Assembly (NCBI RefSeq): GCF_000003815.2 | Contig: NC_049987.1 | Span: 21,338,187 to 21,402,186, forward strand | Length of the DNA: 64,000 bases | Direction of reading: 5' to 3' | From: Branchiostoma floridae | Taxonomy: Eukaryota > Chordata > Leptocardii > Amphioxiformes > Branchiostomatidae | Shown here: one piece after another, positions 46,507-59,430 of the stretch | How the letters are laid out: each line of letters begins with the position of its first letter | Numbering within the stretch: position 1 is the first letter of the stretch | The notes under the pieces: generated by a model | What the model saw: only the letters and a program-made list of their open reading frames with translations | Database searches by the model: none | Told to the model about the DNA's origin: nothing | Position numbers and translations under genes: made by a program

Positions 46507-48936
46507 ATGAGACCTGAAAGAACGACGGCATTCACGGAATCGAGGCTTGTTTCAAGCGCAAGGGATGATGGGTACAAACTTGTGGCGGCAAAATTGAAAT
46601 TTCTCCTTCCTGTGGTTTGTCCTACAATCTACACTGACGCTGTGTAATGTAGGAGCATTGTGTTGGGTGCTTTCCTGGGAATTATTTAGTCAACTAATGC
46701 CGAAATATGATAAGGTCACTTTCCAGATTCGTTCCAGAAAAACAATGGAGTAGATGGGGAAACATATTTCCTGCAATAATGCCACTGTGAAAATCATTTA
46801 ATACTATGAATAAACCATCATCCATGAAAACATCAAAGTTTTCATCACAAACTTTTCTTAAGAATGTACATGTATATGAAAAAAAAAACACTTGAATACA
46901 AAGAAGACAATACATTTTTAGCACATGATAAAAATTTTGATGTGAGGCCAGAGGGTAATGAGAAAAAAAGTGAAGAGGAAAAAACAGGTGTGGCATGAAT
47001 ACACTGGATTATGATAAAAAAAAGTGACATGACATGGAGTATCCTCTTCTTTAATGTACATACATTCTATGTTGAAAACATTTATTCATATAATTTTCCC
47101 AATATTACTCTTCATTGATATATCTTTATGGAATACTGGATTCATTTGTTTGTACTACTGATATTGAATTTGATGTACCTGTAGCTGGTAACAGACTTGC
47201 CAGGTTTACCTTACCATTAGTGCATCAAACAACATCATAAGTGCATCAGAGAATATGTTTTAATGTGTGTCAAAATAAATATACAAAAATTGGTAACACA
47301 CAATGGACCTAACACTAGGTGGTGACATGTAATATCAAACCAGTAGTTCCTATCATAGTGATACTGATCACAATACATCAGATATTACACAAAGTTGTCT
47401 ATGATATACAGATACCACAACATAATATGCTGCACAATCCTTGTTTGCCAAGGCCCCTACACTTCCCCTGAGTATATGGGGGAGAGGTATAGGAGTTGGT
47501 CATGTAACTAGGATAGCACACAGGCGAGGATATTACTTCATGCCAAAGGAAAAGTAAACAATGGACATACAATAGATAAAGTACATTTGTTTCAATCCTA
47601 TACTAATGTCAGTTCTATTATTTCAAGCTACTACAAATATGTTAGATATCTTTTTTCAAGTTGCACTTTCAGGCAAGACATCATTGGTTCATAACATTGA
47701 GCATTACAATGCACAACAATACACTGCCTTTATCCAGCCTCCTTTCAATCAAAGACTAAGTAGGGTAAACTTGGGAAAGAGGTATAACAAATCATAAAAG
47801 TAAATTACAAATCATCACCAATGCAAATAGTAAACAAACAACTTATTATTACACAGTAGCTATAAAATGAGTAGTGATGTTTCATTCTGTGAGTATTCCA
47901 GGTCTGTGAATCATAGCAGGGTTGGTGAGAGAATCTGATGTAAGGCTGGGTTGAACTCCACAGTCCTGGTTCAGAGCAAACCAAGAATTTTCTGTCCTTC
48001 AGCTAGAAAATAAAGAGAGAGAGGATTACGATGTTAAGCGCTTCTTTTCTTTCTGTATATTGCCTTTCAATAAAGTTATCTATCCAACTCAAATAATGTA
48101 AGAAATCTGATTGCATCACATCAAAGTTGCATTGATCAATATTACTTACATTTCTGAATGATTTGTATACATATATGTGGTTTTTGTTATGTTCATATCC
48201 AAAAATTTGCATCTTGGCTTCCTGAGTCATAGTTATTAGGAACAATGAAGCTCTATTATGAGGTGAAACATGTTTAAAAGATCCAAACAGCCATGGATTA
48301 GAAACAGTTCTTTACCATTCTTGGGAAATGGGGGAGGGGGGGTAAGGAATTATAAAGCATTTTAAACATACATATACTGCTGTAAGAAAAGTAATCCCAG
48401 TATCATACACTCAAATTTTGATACAGATATACTATAATATGCAGTCTTGTTTCCATTCACTTAAAAACACACTTTGTTGGAGTTCATCCTACATACAGTG
48501 TACTTCACAAAGTGGAAACAATATGGCTGCTGGCCAAGGTTCAGGAAGGTTTGGGCAATGACCCTAATTGACGCAGGCGCAGAAGGCCCAAAACGAGTCC
48601 ATACAGTATTTTAGCCTATTTCCGACTTTTAGCAGGAAAATGTTAGAAACATTTCCTATTGGTGAGACAGTGTAGGGTGCAGACATTCAGATTAGGCAAA
48701 AAACAAGGTTTTGGTTGATTTTTTTAGCCTGACCTGACCCCTTGTTTGAAGTGGTCAGTCCCTAACTTGAGGTCACATGATGCCAAGATGGCGGCAAACA
48801 CGAAGACTGCGTGATCTTCCACTGGTCAGAAAGTTTAGATATTACACTTTTGGACACATGAGATAGCGGGCTGCTGTTTGGGGTGAGTTCTTATGACCTG
48901 GAATGGTCACGGATGAGATTATGACACCCTGAACTT
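46507..48936. other. no gene recognised
   Basis: AT-rich. A minus-strand acceptor-like TTTATTTTCTAG near 48000 with a short open tail, and AATAAA on the minus strand near 47088-47083, could be a 3' exon, but no family is visible. Confidence 0.35.
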
Positions 48937-49330
48937 GTGTAGCAAGTCTGTTATTACGTTGGGCGGCCCATGGGTCACGTGGTGAGAGCACGTGATCATG
49001 GGCGCGCCCTGACGTCAACTAGGCCACGCCCCGCAGCGCTCGCGTAAGCTCCGCCTCCAATTGATGTAATATAAGACGCGGTACGCGCTAGTTAGACAAG
49101 AAGCAGACTGAGAGAGACAAGGACAAGCGCATCTTCCGCCGTCGTAGTTTAGTTAACCGGGTTAGTTAGTATCATCCACCGCAACTCTGTCCAGGTATCG
49201 TATCTTGTGTCACTTGTATTCAGTTGTAGTATTATATCATCACATCTGTTCACTTGCCTAAACTGTATACCATCGGTCGTAGTAATAAAGATCACATCAA
49301 ACTGTACACTGAACCCTGGTCCTTGGCTAT
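48937..49330. mobile_element. LTR-like unit
   Basis: It opens TGTGTAGCAAGTC and contains a GC-rich promoter-like stretch, a TATA-like ATATAAGA (about 49070) and AATAAAG (about 49284). TTGGTGAGAGTG just past the end resembles a primer-binding region. Second LTR and internal genes are not visible, so a solo or broken LTR is likely. Confidence 0.4.
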
Positions 49331-49449
49331 ATTGGTGAGAGTGCATAGCATAGATACGTCACCTTGACGTATAGGTAAATGCCCAAATCCTACCACTAAG
49401 ACCAAATGTTTACACTTGCTAATTATTACATTATCGCCAATACAGATTT

Positions 49450-50800
49450 CGATTAGTGTTCATTGCTCGTTTGACTGTCTATAATGCTAAATGAAATAAG
49501 TGGATCTCTCCAATATACAGGCATATGTTAGAGTAATATATGCAGTTATGTTTTAGATAACTTTGAAACAAATAAATTGATTTCTTTGAATCTATCCCTG
49601 TCATTAAAGTTAAACTGAATACTGTGTAAACAGTATGGCTGACTAAAATTCAGAAAACTTTGACTGTCTATGATATCAAATCAAATGAGTGGATCTCTCC
49701 AATATACAGGCATGTGTTACAGTGATATATGCAGTTATGTTTTCAATTACTTTGAAAAGAATCAATTGATTTCATTGAATGTATCCCAGTCATTAAACTG
49801 AATACTGTGTAAACAATACAGCTGACCAAAATCCAGGAAACTTTGACTGTCTATAATACTAAATCAAATGAGTGGATGTCTCCAATATCCAGGGGTATAT
49901 TAAAGTGATATATACTGTCATGTTTTGAATTACTTTGAAAATAATCAATTGATTTCTTTGAATTCATCCCAGTCATTGAACTTCACTTAGTGTAAACAAT
50001 ACAGCTGACCAAAAGTCTAGCAACTTTGACTGTCAATATTTACAGATCAAATAAGTGGATCTCTCCAATATCCTGGTGTTTGGTAGAATGATATATGTAG
50101 TCATGTTTTGACATACTTAAAAAGAAATTAATTGATTTTTTAAAATTTATTCCAGTCGTTGAAGTTCACCTAGTGTAAACAATATTGCTAAGCAAAATTC
50201 ATGCAACTTTGGCAGTCTCTATTTCAGGATCAAATTATCAAATCTCAGCAATATTCTGGAATATATTGAAGTAGTTAATGTAGGCATGATCTAAAATATT
50301 TTAAAGAGGATCAATTGATTTCTTTGAATTTATCCCAGTTCTTGAAGTTCACCTAGTGTAAACAATATTGTTAAGCAAAATCCAAGCAACTTTGGTAGTC
50401 TATATTTCAGGATCAAATTCACAAATCTCTCCAATATTCTAAAATATGTTAGAGTAGTTTATGTAGGCATGATCTAAAATATTTTAAAGAGGATTAATTG
50501 ATTTCTTTGAATTTACCCCAGTCCTTGAAGTTCACCTGGTGTAAACAATATCAAGCAACTTGGGCAGTCTGTATTTCATGATCAAATAAGTTGATCTTTC
50601 CAATATCCTGGAATATGTTAGAGTGATTTATGAAGGCATGATTTATATCATTTTGAAAAATATTGATTGATTTCTTTGAATTTATCCCAGTCCTTGAACT
50701 TCACCTAGTGTAAACAATGTTACTAGGCAAATTTCAAGCAACTTTGGAAGTCAATATTTCAGGACCAAATGATTGGATCCCTCCAATATCTTGGAATATG
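49450..50800. repeat. 182-bp diverged tandem satellite, about eight copies
   Basis: GTGGATCTCTCCAATAT, ATTGATTTCTTTGAATTTAT and AGTGTAAACAAT recur in order. 'AGTCTATATTTCAG'-type starts lie near 49470, 49660, 49845, 50025, 50210, 50393, 50563 and 50745. Confidence 0.9.
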
Positions 50801-53800
50801 TTATATTTTGTAGAAATTGGGCGATCGGCTACTCATATAAGTATCAATGACAAGAAAGATAAAGGACACATGTATCCACCGTCTATACGTACCTTGTGTG
50901 TAGTCATCCATGGTCATCCCGGTGAACAGTGGTCTGTTTTCTTGCACTCACTTCGGGTTTCCACCAAGAGCCGCCATCTTGTAACAACTAAGCCTAGTTT
51001 TCCGGTCGGAATTTCAATTTCTAAATAGTCCCTAAGAATAAGACGCAATTCAGAGGTTGTCTCTATAGTTTTGGCTCTAGTTTTTCCGGCTATCGCATTA
51101 GCAATATATAATCTTTTATACATCTCCAAATGCTTGTTGTTCGTAGCGTTTTACGGTGTCGGAGATTTGATCGTGCGGCGAACACTTCCTGGTATTAGTG
51201 CGCGCGATAGCGGTAAAGCGTTTCGTCGCCTGATTACCCAGATCGTGCGTTCTATATGCGTTTTGGGTGTTTTAGCGCCATCGGAGCTTGCGGAAAACGT
51301 ATCGGATAACTTTTCTTCCTTTTTGCTCAGTATACAGAAGAACTCTTGACCTTCATTGCCATATTAGTCATTATCCCAGGAAAATTCGTTTTTGCCGTGT
51401 AGCGGCCTGTAAAGAAAGCCCCAAAATTAGCAATTTCTGGGTGAAAATTGTATTTTAATGATGGTTTTTACCAAAAATAACATTTCTACAGAAAATGTTT
51501 ACTGAGTCTGTTGGTCAGCGACAAGGCACCCTTTTCTATTGGAAACACTGAATTGTCCGAAAACTGATGTTTTGAGAAGCGCTAGCGCTTTTCTGAGAGG
51601 CAGTCAAATCGGCTCCAAATTGTTAAAAAAAACTCCGAACCGGACCTTAAGCATTGCGATTCCCCACCAGTGTACTTCTCACTATGAACCACCTGTATTA
51701 TCATCTTAGTGGGAGGACAAACCTCCGTACAACTCAAGTTTCTCGACCACTAACACAGCATATCGAGCCAAAATACCACCGAAAGTGCTTATTTTATCAG
51801 ATAATGTATTTGGATGGAGGAAAAGTTCTGTAATAATATGCTTTAGACTATAGATTCTAAAACTATAAGTATTAACTGAAAATGGAGTGTAACGTGGCTT
51901 ACGCGATCATTCCTGTTTGTGACAGGTTCCCCATTGATTCATGAATAACAAAAACCGGCCCACTCCGATATCGTCTCGTGGAGTTAGGTGTCGACACACC
52001 AGTTGTAGTATGGCGGCCACAACGGATAGTCTAATTGGAAAATTCGGCAGTTAACCGGATTAAAAACTCATTGAATGTCTTCTTGATTTGGGTCCTTAGG
52101 GTCGTGAGTTTTGCCATGGCTGCCATGGAGAACTCGATGACGCCAACTAAACTGCGCGCTGCGCAGGAAGGAAGTCAAACAGGTGGGTCAAAAATCTGTT
52201 TTGAACTTTTCTCTCGCAAGCCCATTTATATATTGTAAATGTACCAGATTTACTTTAGTGGTATCAACACTTTGATTTTAAGATCGAGTACTTTGTTCTA
52301 AATGAGTACATTTAGTCATGCAACACGGGAAAGCATCCCTTGGACGCGCGCTTTTTGGTTCAGGATTCTCCAAGCAGAGTATTTTAGAGATAGGGAAATA
52401 AAATCATTCGCGGGAAATAAAAAAAAGGTAGACTACAAAATCAAAAGCAACAACGAAATAACTTGTCTGTTCCTTTATCATTGATTGACATTCAGTTTAG
52501 AACTTTGACATTCAGTTTAGAACTTTGCTATGCTGATGCATGTTGAACAAAACGGGAAACGCACGTGAATTAGCTGACATGAATACCAGTATATTGAATG
52601 GCGTGCAAGATGGACGAGCCTAAAGTTCATGAGGGTGGCCATCCCTTGACAGGAAAAAAAACAACAAAGTTCTATTTTGCTAAGTCTGTTGATTTGCACT
52701 CCCATTTCGCAATGAGCAGAGGAATAGTTATATATATTGCAATTCATTATTCTCCTTATACATTGGTAGTACAGTGCAAAAAATAGACTCAGGGAACAAC
52801 AGCCCCTTACTGAGTTTTGTCCACAAGAGGTGGTGATTCCCATTTCTTTTCTCTTGTTCCATGATTCTGAATTCCTGAATGTGCAGCAGCAGAATGGATC
52901 GTGGACGACTTCAGCCATTACGCAACAAACCAGACATAAGCATTCTGCTCTTTGGCTTGCAGCAGAGAGTTCCAGTGTTTCACGAAGTGAATCAACGGAA
53001 CAATCTTATAGGATACCTGATGAAATTTTCAGACCTGATGTTACATCATTCAGACATGACATAATGTTTTGTATTTTGTATGCATAGATGGTTTGTCATA
53101 CAGCCAGGAAAATGTAACAGCTATAATCTTTACGAGGGAGGATCTAAGTCTAAATCATCTGTAAGCAAATGGTTATGATCTTGTGTATGTAGAATATATT
53201 TCTTTGCAATTTGTAGTAAAAAAAATGCTTAGAAGATGTATGAAACACTTCAAAACTATTTACAATAAAAGCTGAAGCTTAGTAGTCTACCAAGGATATG
53301 TCCTCAATTATACAACTTCACTGAGCAGTGTTTGCACTGTACTAGTCAGTATTGCATGCCCTATGGATATGACTTTTAAGTTAATGTTTGCATATTTAGA
53401 GTCAAGAGTTCTTGGTGAAGTGGCAAATTGTGAGCACTTTAAAGGCTTGAATGAAGAAACTTACTGCTATACAGGACTTGTATATTGCAATGTTTTTACA
53501 CAATTAGCTGTATGTTTCTGCATTAAGTGCCTTTCATAGGGACACAATATGTCCAACTATTTGTGTTTTATAATCCACAATAATGTCTTGTGTGTTTAAG
53601 GACACCAGTAGTTTTGATGAAACCTTGAACTGTTGAGGTGACAAAAAATGCATGAAGTTTGCTCAGATTTTTGCTGTCATTAGAAACAGCTGTAAATAAA
53701 AGTGCTGAATAGTTAGATTGCTGTTGTATTCATGTTTAACAGTGTTATTATGATACAAATTATATTAATTTTATATTCCATTGATTATATACTAAACAAA

Positions 53801-56800
53801 TAGTGTAAAGGTTGTTACCGTATCTTAAGTCAAAGTTGAATATTTTACGTTAAGTGTATTACTAAAAATACTAAGGATTTAAAAAAAAATAAACAATGGT
53901 TATCACTTAAACATTTTGTTTTCCAAGTTATTTCCTGTTATCTTCCTGAAAGTCCAGAAATACAAATTGAAGAATCTGCTGATCCAAGGAGCTTGAATAT
54001 TTTCTACCTGGTCTTTTCAAGTTGCCCAAGATAAATGTCTTCCCCAAAACATTGTAGGGGTGTTCAGAGACTTGCAGTTTTCTGTTTAGTGTTCAGAGTT
54101 TGTTGTCGACTCGTCATCATACATGTTGCTTGGTACTTTGGCTGGTGATAGTACGCCTGCTCCTCCTAGTTGTCTGTAAGGAAGTGCAGCTTACTGTAGC
54201 TAAATGGTCACATGATCAGTTCACTTGGACTTGCTAAAACAGACGACATATTCACGTGTGCAAGGACGTACATGCGTGTATGGCTTCGGCACATAGATTG
54301 AATAATTAAGATGACATTTCAGCGGTTGAATAGTGTCGCTAAAATTAAGTTACCAGTGATAAATCAAGAATTGCAGTATGACATCTATACAAGTAGAATG
54401 GATTCATTCCTCAGCTAACCAACATCTTTCTCACCACAGTCGTCTCTCAGTAAGACATTTGGAGCCACATGAAGTTCCTGTTTTAACTTTTATTGAGCCT
54501 GTCACCCAATCAGAGAAATATGGCAAGTTGCAGACTATCTTACAGTATTTGGTTCATGCAAGGTAACATGATTGTTCTCTGTAAGTTAGGAAGACAATTT
54601 TAAACCCCTTTTGTTTTTAATGATGCAGGTACCGGTGCCTATATGTTAAACTGTCAACATACAGGACTATATTTCTGTTACCAAGTCACTGCAAAGTCCA
54701 GTCTCACCAATTGTGTCCCTCACTTCCAAGTCCTCAAAAACACTTTAAGTATTCCAACATATGGCACAGCCATATAACCATAATCATATTACACTTAGAG
54801 TGTAACTGTAGTTGTCTCTGAGTGAAATAGAAACCAACCACACTCGATCTGATATGACATCAGAAAAAAACAGATCCATAGAACCGGCTAAGGAAGCTAC
54901 ATAACATATACTATTCCTATTTCTGAATATCTAATTCAAATCGAAGGTTAATTATATTCATCATGTGATCAGTTCCAGATTCAAGGCACAGGTTTGATAT
55001 AACGTACACAGAATTAGTCATTAGATTAGGCGACACCAATTAATTTGCTGGTTCTTGGACCACAAACTTTTTAAAACATGCTTAACTAGAAAAACAATCA
55101 GGACAAAGCCCAGGGACTAGGTTGATGCCTTAGTGCGCAGTCTTACGTTGTGAATGCTATCTTATTCATAAACAAGTTTATGTCCATGCCCTATGCTTTC
55201 ATGATGTCTGCTTGCTATAGTTTTAAACAAACAAAAAAAACCCAGAGAACCAAGGATATCAATTGCAGTGGCCTTAAATTGATTCAGAAGCACCTGTCAC
55301 ACCGACATGTAAATGTAAGCCCTGGCCTGCACATCTATAAACTTATTACGTAGTTTTTTTAACTTGAAGGCTATCTTGTAAGAGAGCCCTCCAATGTGGA
55401 TTGCAATCTGCAATTCACAAGTATGGAAGAGCAAACCCTAATATTATGGCAGTAGAAATAATGCCTAGCTAACCTTATCCTGACAATGTCATAAGAAGGT
55501 AGTGCCAGAACTACTGTCTCTCATTTATTACAATCTTTGCTACCTACAAACTTCTTCAAAACACTGTATGTGGCATTCCAGCGCTTCTGCCAATTATATT
55601 TTACTTATTTTACCTGTATATACTATTATATATCATTAATATCTCTCCTTTTCCAGGTATCAAAAATATTTCCTGTTCAGCCAGCTGATATTGTACTGAA
55701 TTTCTATAGAGGTTTTTATGAAGGAATGTTGTAATCATAATGACCCAATGTTGTGAAGGCACAAACAGTGGCAGACTTAATAGACTGTTCTCACCAGTTC
55801 AGGTCTTGAGTAGTTCTCAGCAGTCTAGCATATGCAATTGCAATTTATAGAGAACACTTTCATTTCCTAAGTATCTTCTCCAAGACATCATTTATCATTT
55901 TGTTGTCAAGCTTATCAAAATGAAAACAGTATTGCACATTCCTTTACAGAGTTACTACTTGAAGCTTCAGTAAATATTGGCTTTAGCCAGTCAAGTGAAC
56001 AGAAACCTCAGATTGATAATAATAATCCTACACTCATATGCCCCACCCACATATACAGATACACAGAACAATATAGTTACACATTAAAGTTGTTCTTTCA
56101 GACTACAAGTAAATTCACATAATTATTATTTATTCCATTATATCTGAGATTTTGTCTTAGTCTTCTATCATCTGAAACCACAGGAGATGTCTGTCACTGT
56201 TGAGAGTCACTGTTAGTCTGAGACACCTGCACTGTCTTGGTATGTTGATACTGGTTACACAGATCCTCTTCTCCAGGCCTCTTTCCTTTTGCTATTACTC
56301 CTGAGGATTGGAATAAATTACACTCAATATCAATTGTCTTTCCTAAATTTTTTTACTCAATCAGACATTGAACTGAAAACAGAGAATTCCAAAGATTTAA
56401 TGTTTTCCTAACATACAAATTGGTAACAAAGCTGAAACAACATAAAAATCATAAGATCGGATTCTAATATATAGAATTTTGAATGAAGCGCACATTGTTT
56501 ATTTATTTATTGAAAATGACAACAAGTCATTACACTGGGCCAGCCTAGGCAGTCTATTCAAGCTGATGACGGCTGACCCACAAAGATACAACAAACAAAT
56601 CTAAATTACACATATGTACATAATAGGCCAAACACAAGCCTCAACTCCAGTACAAGTTGATTATCATCACAGGTGAGTTGCCTGGACCAGTTCTACTCTT
56701 TCCTCCCAGACATCTATGTACATTGTAGAACAACATAAACTCTGGTATGAACTGTTAAGGGATGCTTTTGGATAAGGAATGTTGAAAATCATAGAATAAC

Positions 56801-56990
56801 AATGATGCAGACAACACTTTCAATAACAGTTCAGAACAAAACCTTCAAGGATACAATTCTTGAATGTAGAGTACATGCAACCTTAAAGCAGCCCTATTTA
56901 GTGCAGCAGCTGCTGTATTTATTTCTCCTGTTGTAGTGGAGGCTGATGACTTGTACATGTTTCCTTGCATCCATAGGCTAAATTTCCAGA
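50801..56990. other. no gene confidently recognised
   Basis: Open frames at 51071-51349 (+) and 51129-50914 (-) overlap each other and match nothing I know. A candidate first exon (52117-52183, MAAMENSMTPTKLRAAQEGS, donor GTGGGT) and open frames at 52879-53087 with AATAAA near 53268 hint at a small gene on the + strand. Confidence 0.3.
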
Positions 56991-57285
56991 ACTTAGCCCT
57001 TAAACTGCCAAGCCCGAGTAAATCTGGCACACACAGATGTCCTGTGTGCTGTGCCCGGTTATAACCAGGATAGCGTATTCCGCCAGAGTAGCAGCTTTGC
57101 GCACGTGTAGTGCACGAACCCCGGAAGTTAGGGACTTCGGCCTTGTTCGGGGGTTCTTTTCGGAGGTAAGCGGCCAACCCTGGCATTAATAGCATTTTAT
57201 AGGGCAGTTTATTGGGTGGGCCGACTACTCACTCTTTGCAGCCAGGGGCTGAATTGCGAGGAGCTTACAATGGGCGGGGCTAAAT

Positions 57286-57401
57286 CGCAAGGGTCTGGAG
57301 CGAGCTGCCATTCGGCACCACTCAGGTGACCTCAATACGACTGTCGCAAGTGTCTGGAGCGAGCTGCCATTCGTCGCCACTCAGGTGACCTCAATACGAC
57401 A
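57286..57401. repeat. 58-bp tandem duplication
   Basis: GTCTGGAGCGAGCTGCCATT then CACTCAGGTGACCTCAATAC occur twice side by side, next to the SINE tail. Confidence 0.8.
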
Positions 57402-57715
57402 GCAATTGCCCCAGGTGCGGCCAAGGTACTGAAGGTTTTGGACCACTCACACCGCACCATCGCACGTGTGGCGGGTTCTTTAACGTGCCTGGGGTATGGC
57501 TCTCCCCAGACACGGGACCTCCATTTAACGTCCTATCCGAGGGACGGCCCCTAGCCAAAGCTAGGTACCCATTTTCACCTGAGTAAAGTGAGGAAAGTCG
57601 TGTAAAGTGCCTTTCCCAAGGACACAAGACCGGTGACACGCAGCTGCATTCGAATCCGCAACCTCTTGGTCACGGGCCGAACACAATACCACTGTGCTAC
57701 GCGGTCCCACTGTTT
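57390..57715 (-). mobile_element. tRNA-derived SINE
   Basis: Read on the minus strand it starts with an A-box-like TAGCACAGTGG (57699-57689), then a B-box-like GGATTCGAAT (about 57657-57648). A body with CCTTGGGAAAGGCACTTTAC follows, as in other marine-invertebrate tRNA SINEs. Confidence 0.7.
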
Positions 57716-57854
57716 AAGGGTTAGAACTGAAGTACATGATTTGTTGCAGGCATGGTCCATTAGTTATTGACCTTGCCTCTAGAGTTTGAAATATTGAATC
57801 CTGGCTGTTGTCACAGGAAAACAAAAATGCATGTGATGCCTACTCTGAGTTGCA

Positions 57855-58000
57855 GGTATAGTCTAGTGGCTAGTGGCGAGTCGTACATTTGAATCCCGAC
57901 TGTTGAAGCTTACCCGACATGCACGATACGGGGAAAAGGTCGCAGTCCTTAGGACAGGACGTGAAGCTCATGTCCACTGTTTGTTCTGCTTGTGAGAAAG
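57855..58000 (+). mobile_element. second tRNA-derived SINE head
   Basis: TAGTCTAGTGGCTAGTGG is A-box-like and TTTGAATCCCGACTG is B-box-like. A GGTCGCAGTCCTTAGGAC body follows. It is not a full tRNA gene: no cloverleaf acceptor stem was found. Confidence 0.5.
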
Positions 58001-58822
58001 AGCTTGGGGAATTTCCTCTGTACAATGAACCAGGTAAATACCATACATGGTGTCTCTCTTCTCTGTTATCACTCTGTCATGATGTAAGCTCTTCAGTGAG
58101 CTAAACTGCATCAAGTTTCTCTCAGAAGAACCGTCATTCCCATGAAGATGTCAGTCTGTCAATCCCTTCATGGAGACTGTTGAGTCATATGGTTCATTGT
58201 AATGTTCTCTTCCTAAAAAATGTTCCTAGTTCTTCTGTGAAGGAATGCATAGTCATCTGGAATGTTTGTGGCTGAGTAGATTGTAGTAAAATATGGTCAC
58301 TTCCTAGGCCATGTTCTTCATGTAGGTAGAAGTAGAGTAGTTCACAGCAAACTGCTGTATTGTCCCTTGATCCAGCAAGGACTTCTTGGTACATGTGAGG
58401 TACATGTAATTGGGAGCTTCTGGTGAGCTCAGGCATGGTAATAGTTCTGCTGTCTTCCACAGGTTAGTTCAGTTCAATGGCAGAACATTAATTCCTATAT
58501 GAGATTGGCAGTCTCTGCCACATACCGGGGTAGGACACATCTGTAAGCTGAAGTCGCAAAGTCATTTTTTTAGGTCCACTTTTCCGTGGTCAATAGGTTA
58601 AGACTAATTTTGTTGTTGTATTCTTGTATGCTTTGCTATTTTTTTCATCTTTTAAAAATCTTTTTCTTTTCAAACTTTGGCATGTCAAAGATTTATACTT
58701 GTATCATGTTTGTACACATATTTACAAATTACATTTCAATGACTAAAATAGTTTGCTGCATGTCTCAAATGATTATTACTACATGTATATCTGGCACTTC
58801 TATTTTCAGAGTTTTTGTTGTG

Positions 58823-59430
58823 CTACTTTTGTTGCTGTTGCTGACATTTCTGGCAGAGGTCATTGAACCATGCATTGCCAGGTTTTCCACATTTTGGGCA
58901 GACAGGACCATACTCTGACACAGGAGCTGCTGCCCCATTATTGTGCATGCGAGATGGAAAACCGTTGGATTGCCAAGGCATTGACTCGGATCCTCTCATT
59001 CCGAGACCACTCTGTGGTGCTTCCTGGGCACTAAATGGAGACCGTGGCTGTGATTCAAGACCACCTGTTCCATTGCTCTGGGGTACATTTTGGGCTGGAT
59101 AGTGGTGGTGATGAACATGTAGTTGTTCAACAGTCCCATTAAAAGTGAGCGATATTGGTGCACTTGAAGAGATAGAGGGGGGCTGGGTGTATGATTGGAA
59201 CTGCTGAGATGTGTTATTGGTGGAGCCCTGATGGTGAGACCATCCCTGTTGAAGGTTCCCACTTGCAGCATGTATACCGCAGAAGAAGCCGTTCTCCCTT
59301 GTGGCACTCCTCTTGCAGCCCTTGGTCACACATCTCTGCACATTTGGCTCCTGTGCAAAGTGTACAGCTGGCTGTACAGGTGACGGAGCACTTGTGGAAG
59401 TGCTGGGGCTCCTAAGGCTATCTGCTGCAC
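58823..59430 (-). CDS. gene 3 last exon
   Basis: It opens at ATTCTGCAG in phase 1. It carries the C-x2-H-ending finger near its start and a C-x2-C-x11-C-x2-C finger at its end, just before a poly-Gln tail (QQQQQK) and TAG. Confidence 0.85.

Larger units (their letters stand above)
56994..57722. mobile_element. MITE of the CCTTAAACTGCC family, split by a SINE
   Basis: CCCTTAAACTGCCAAGCCCG at the left is related to the right end at 19835-20036. GTTTAAGGGTTA at 57712-57722 looks like the displaced other end. The SINE and its tandem tail lie between. Confidence 0.5.

Noticed and set aside
50914..51349. Overlapping frames on both strands near 51.1 kb.
   Set aside because: Neither resembles a known protein, and the minus frame has stops upstream; no evidence of coding.
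53010..53070. IFRPDVTSF in a + frame resembles the end of a TRAF-C domain and might complete the broken TRAF at 37 kb.
   Set aside because: Only a few residues match, the sequence before it does not resemble TRAF, and it lies 15 kb away.
57855..57930. Possible functional tRNA gene.
   Set aside because: A- and B-box-like words are present, but no acceptor stem or anticodon arm could be paired; a SINE fits better.
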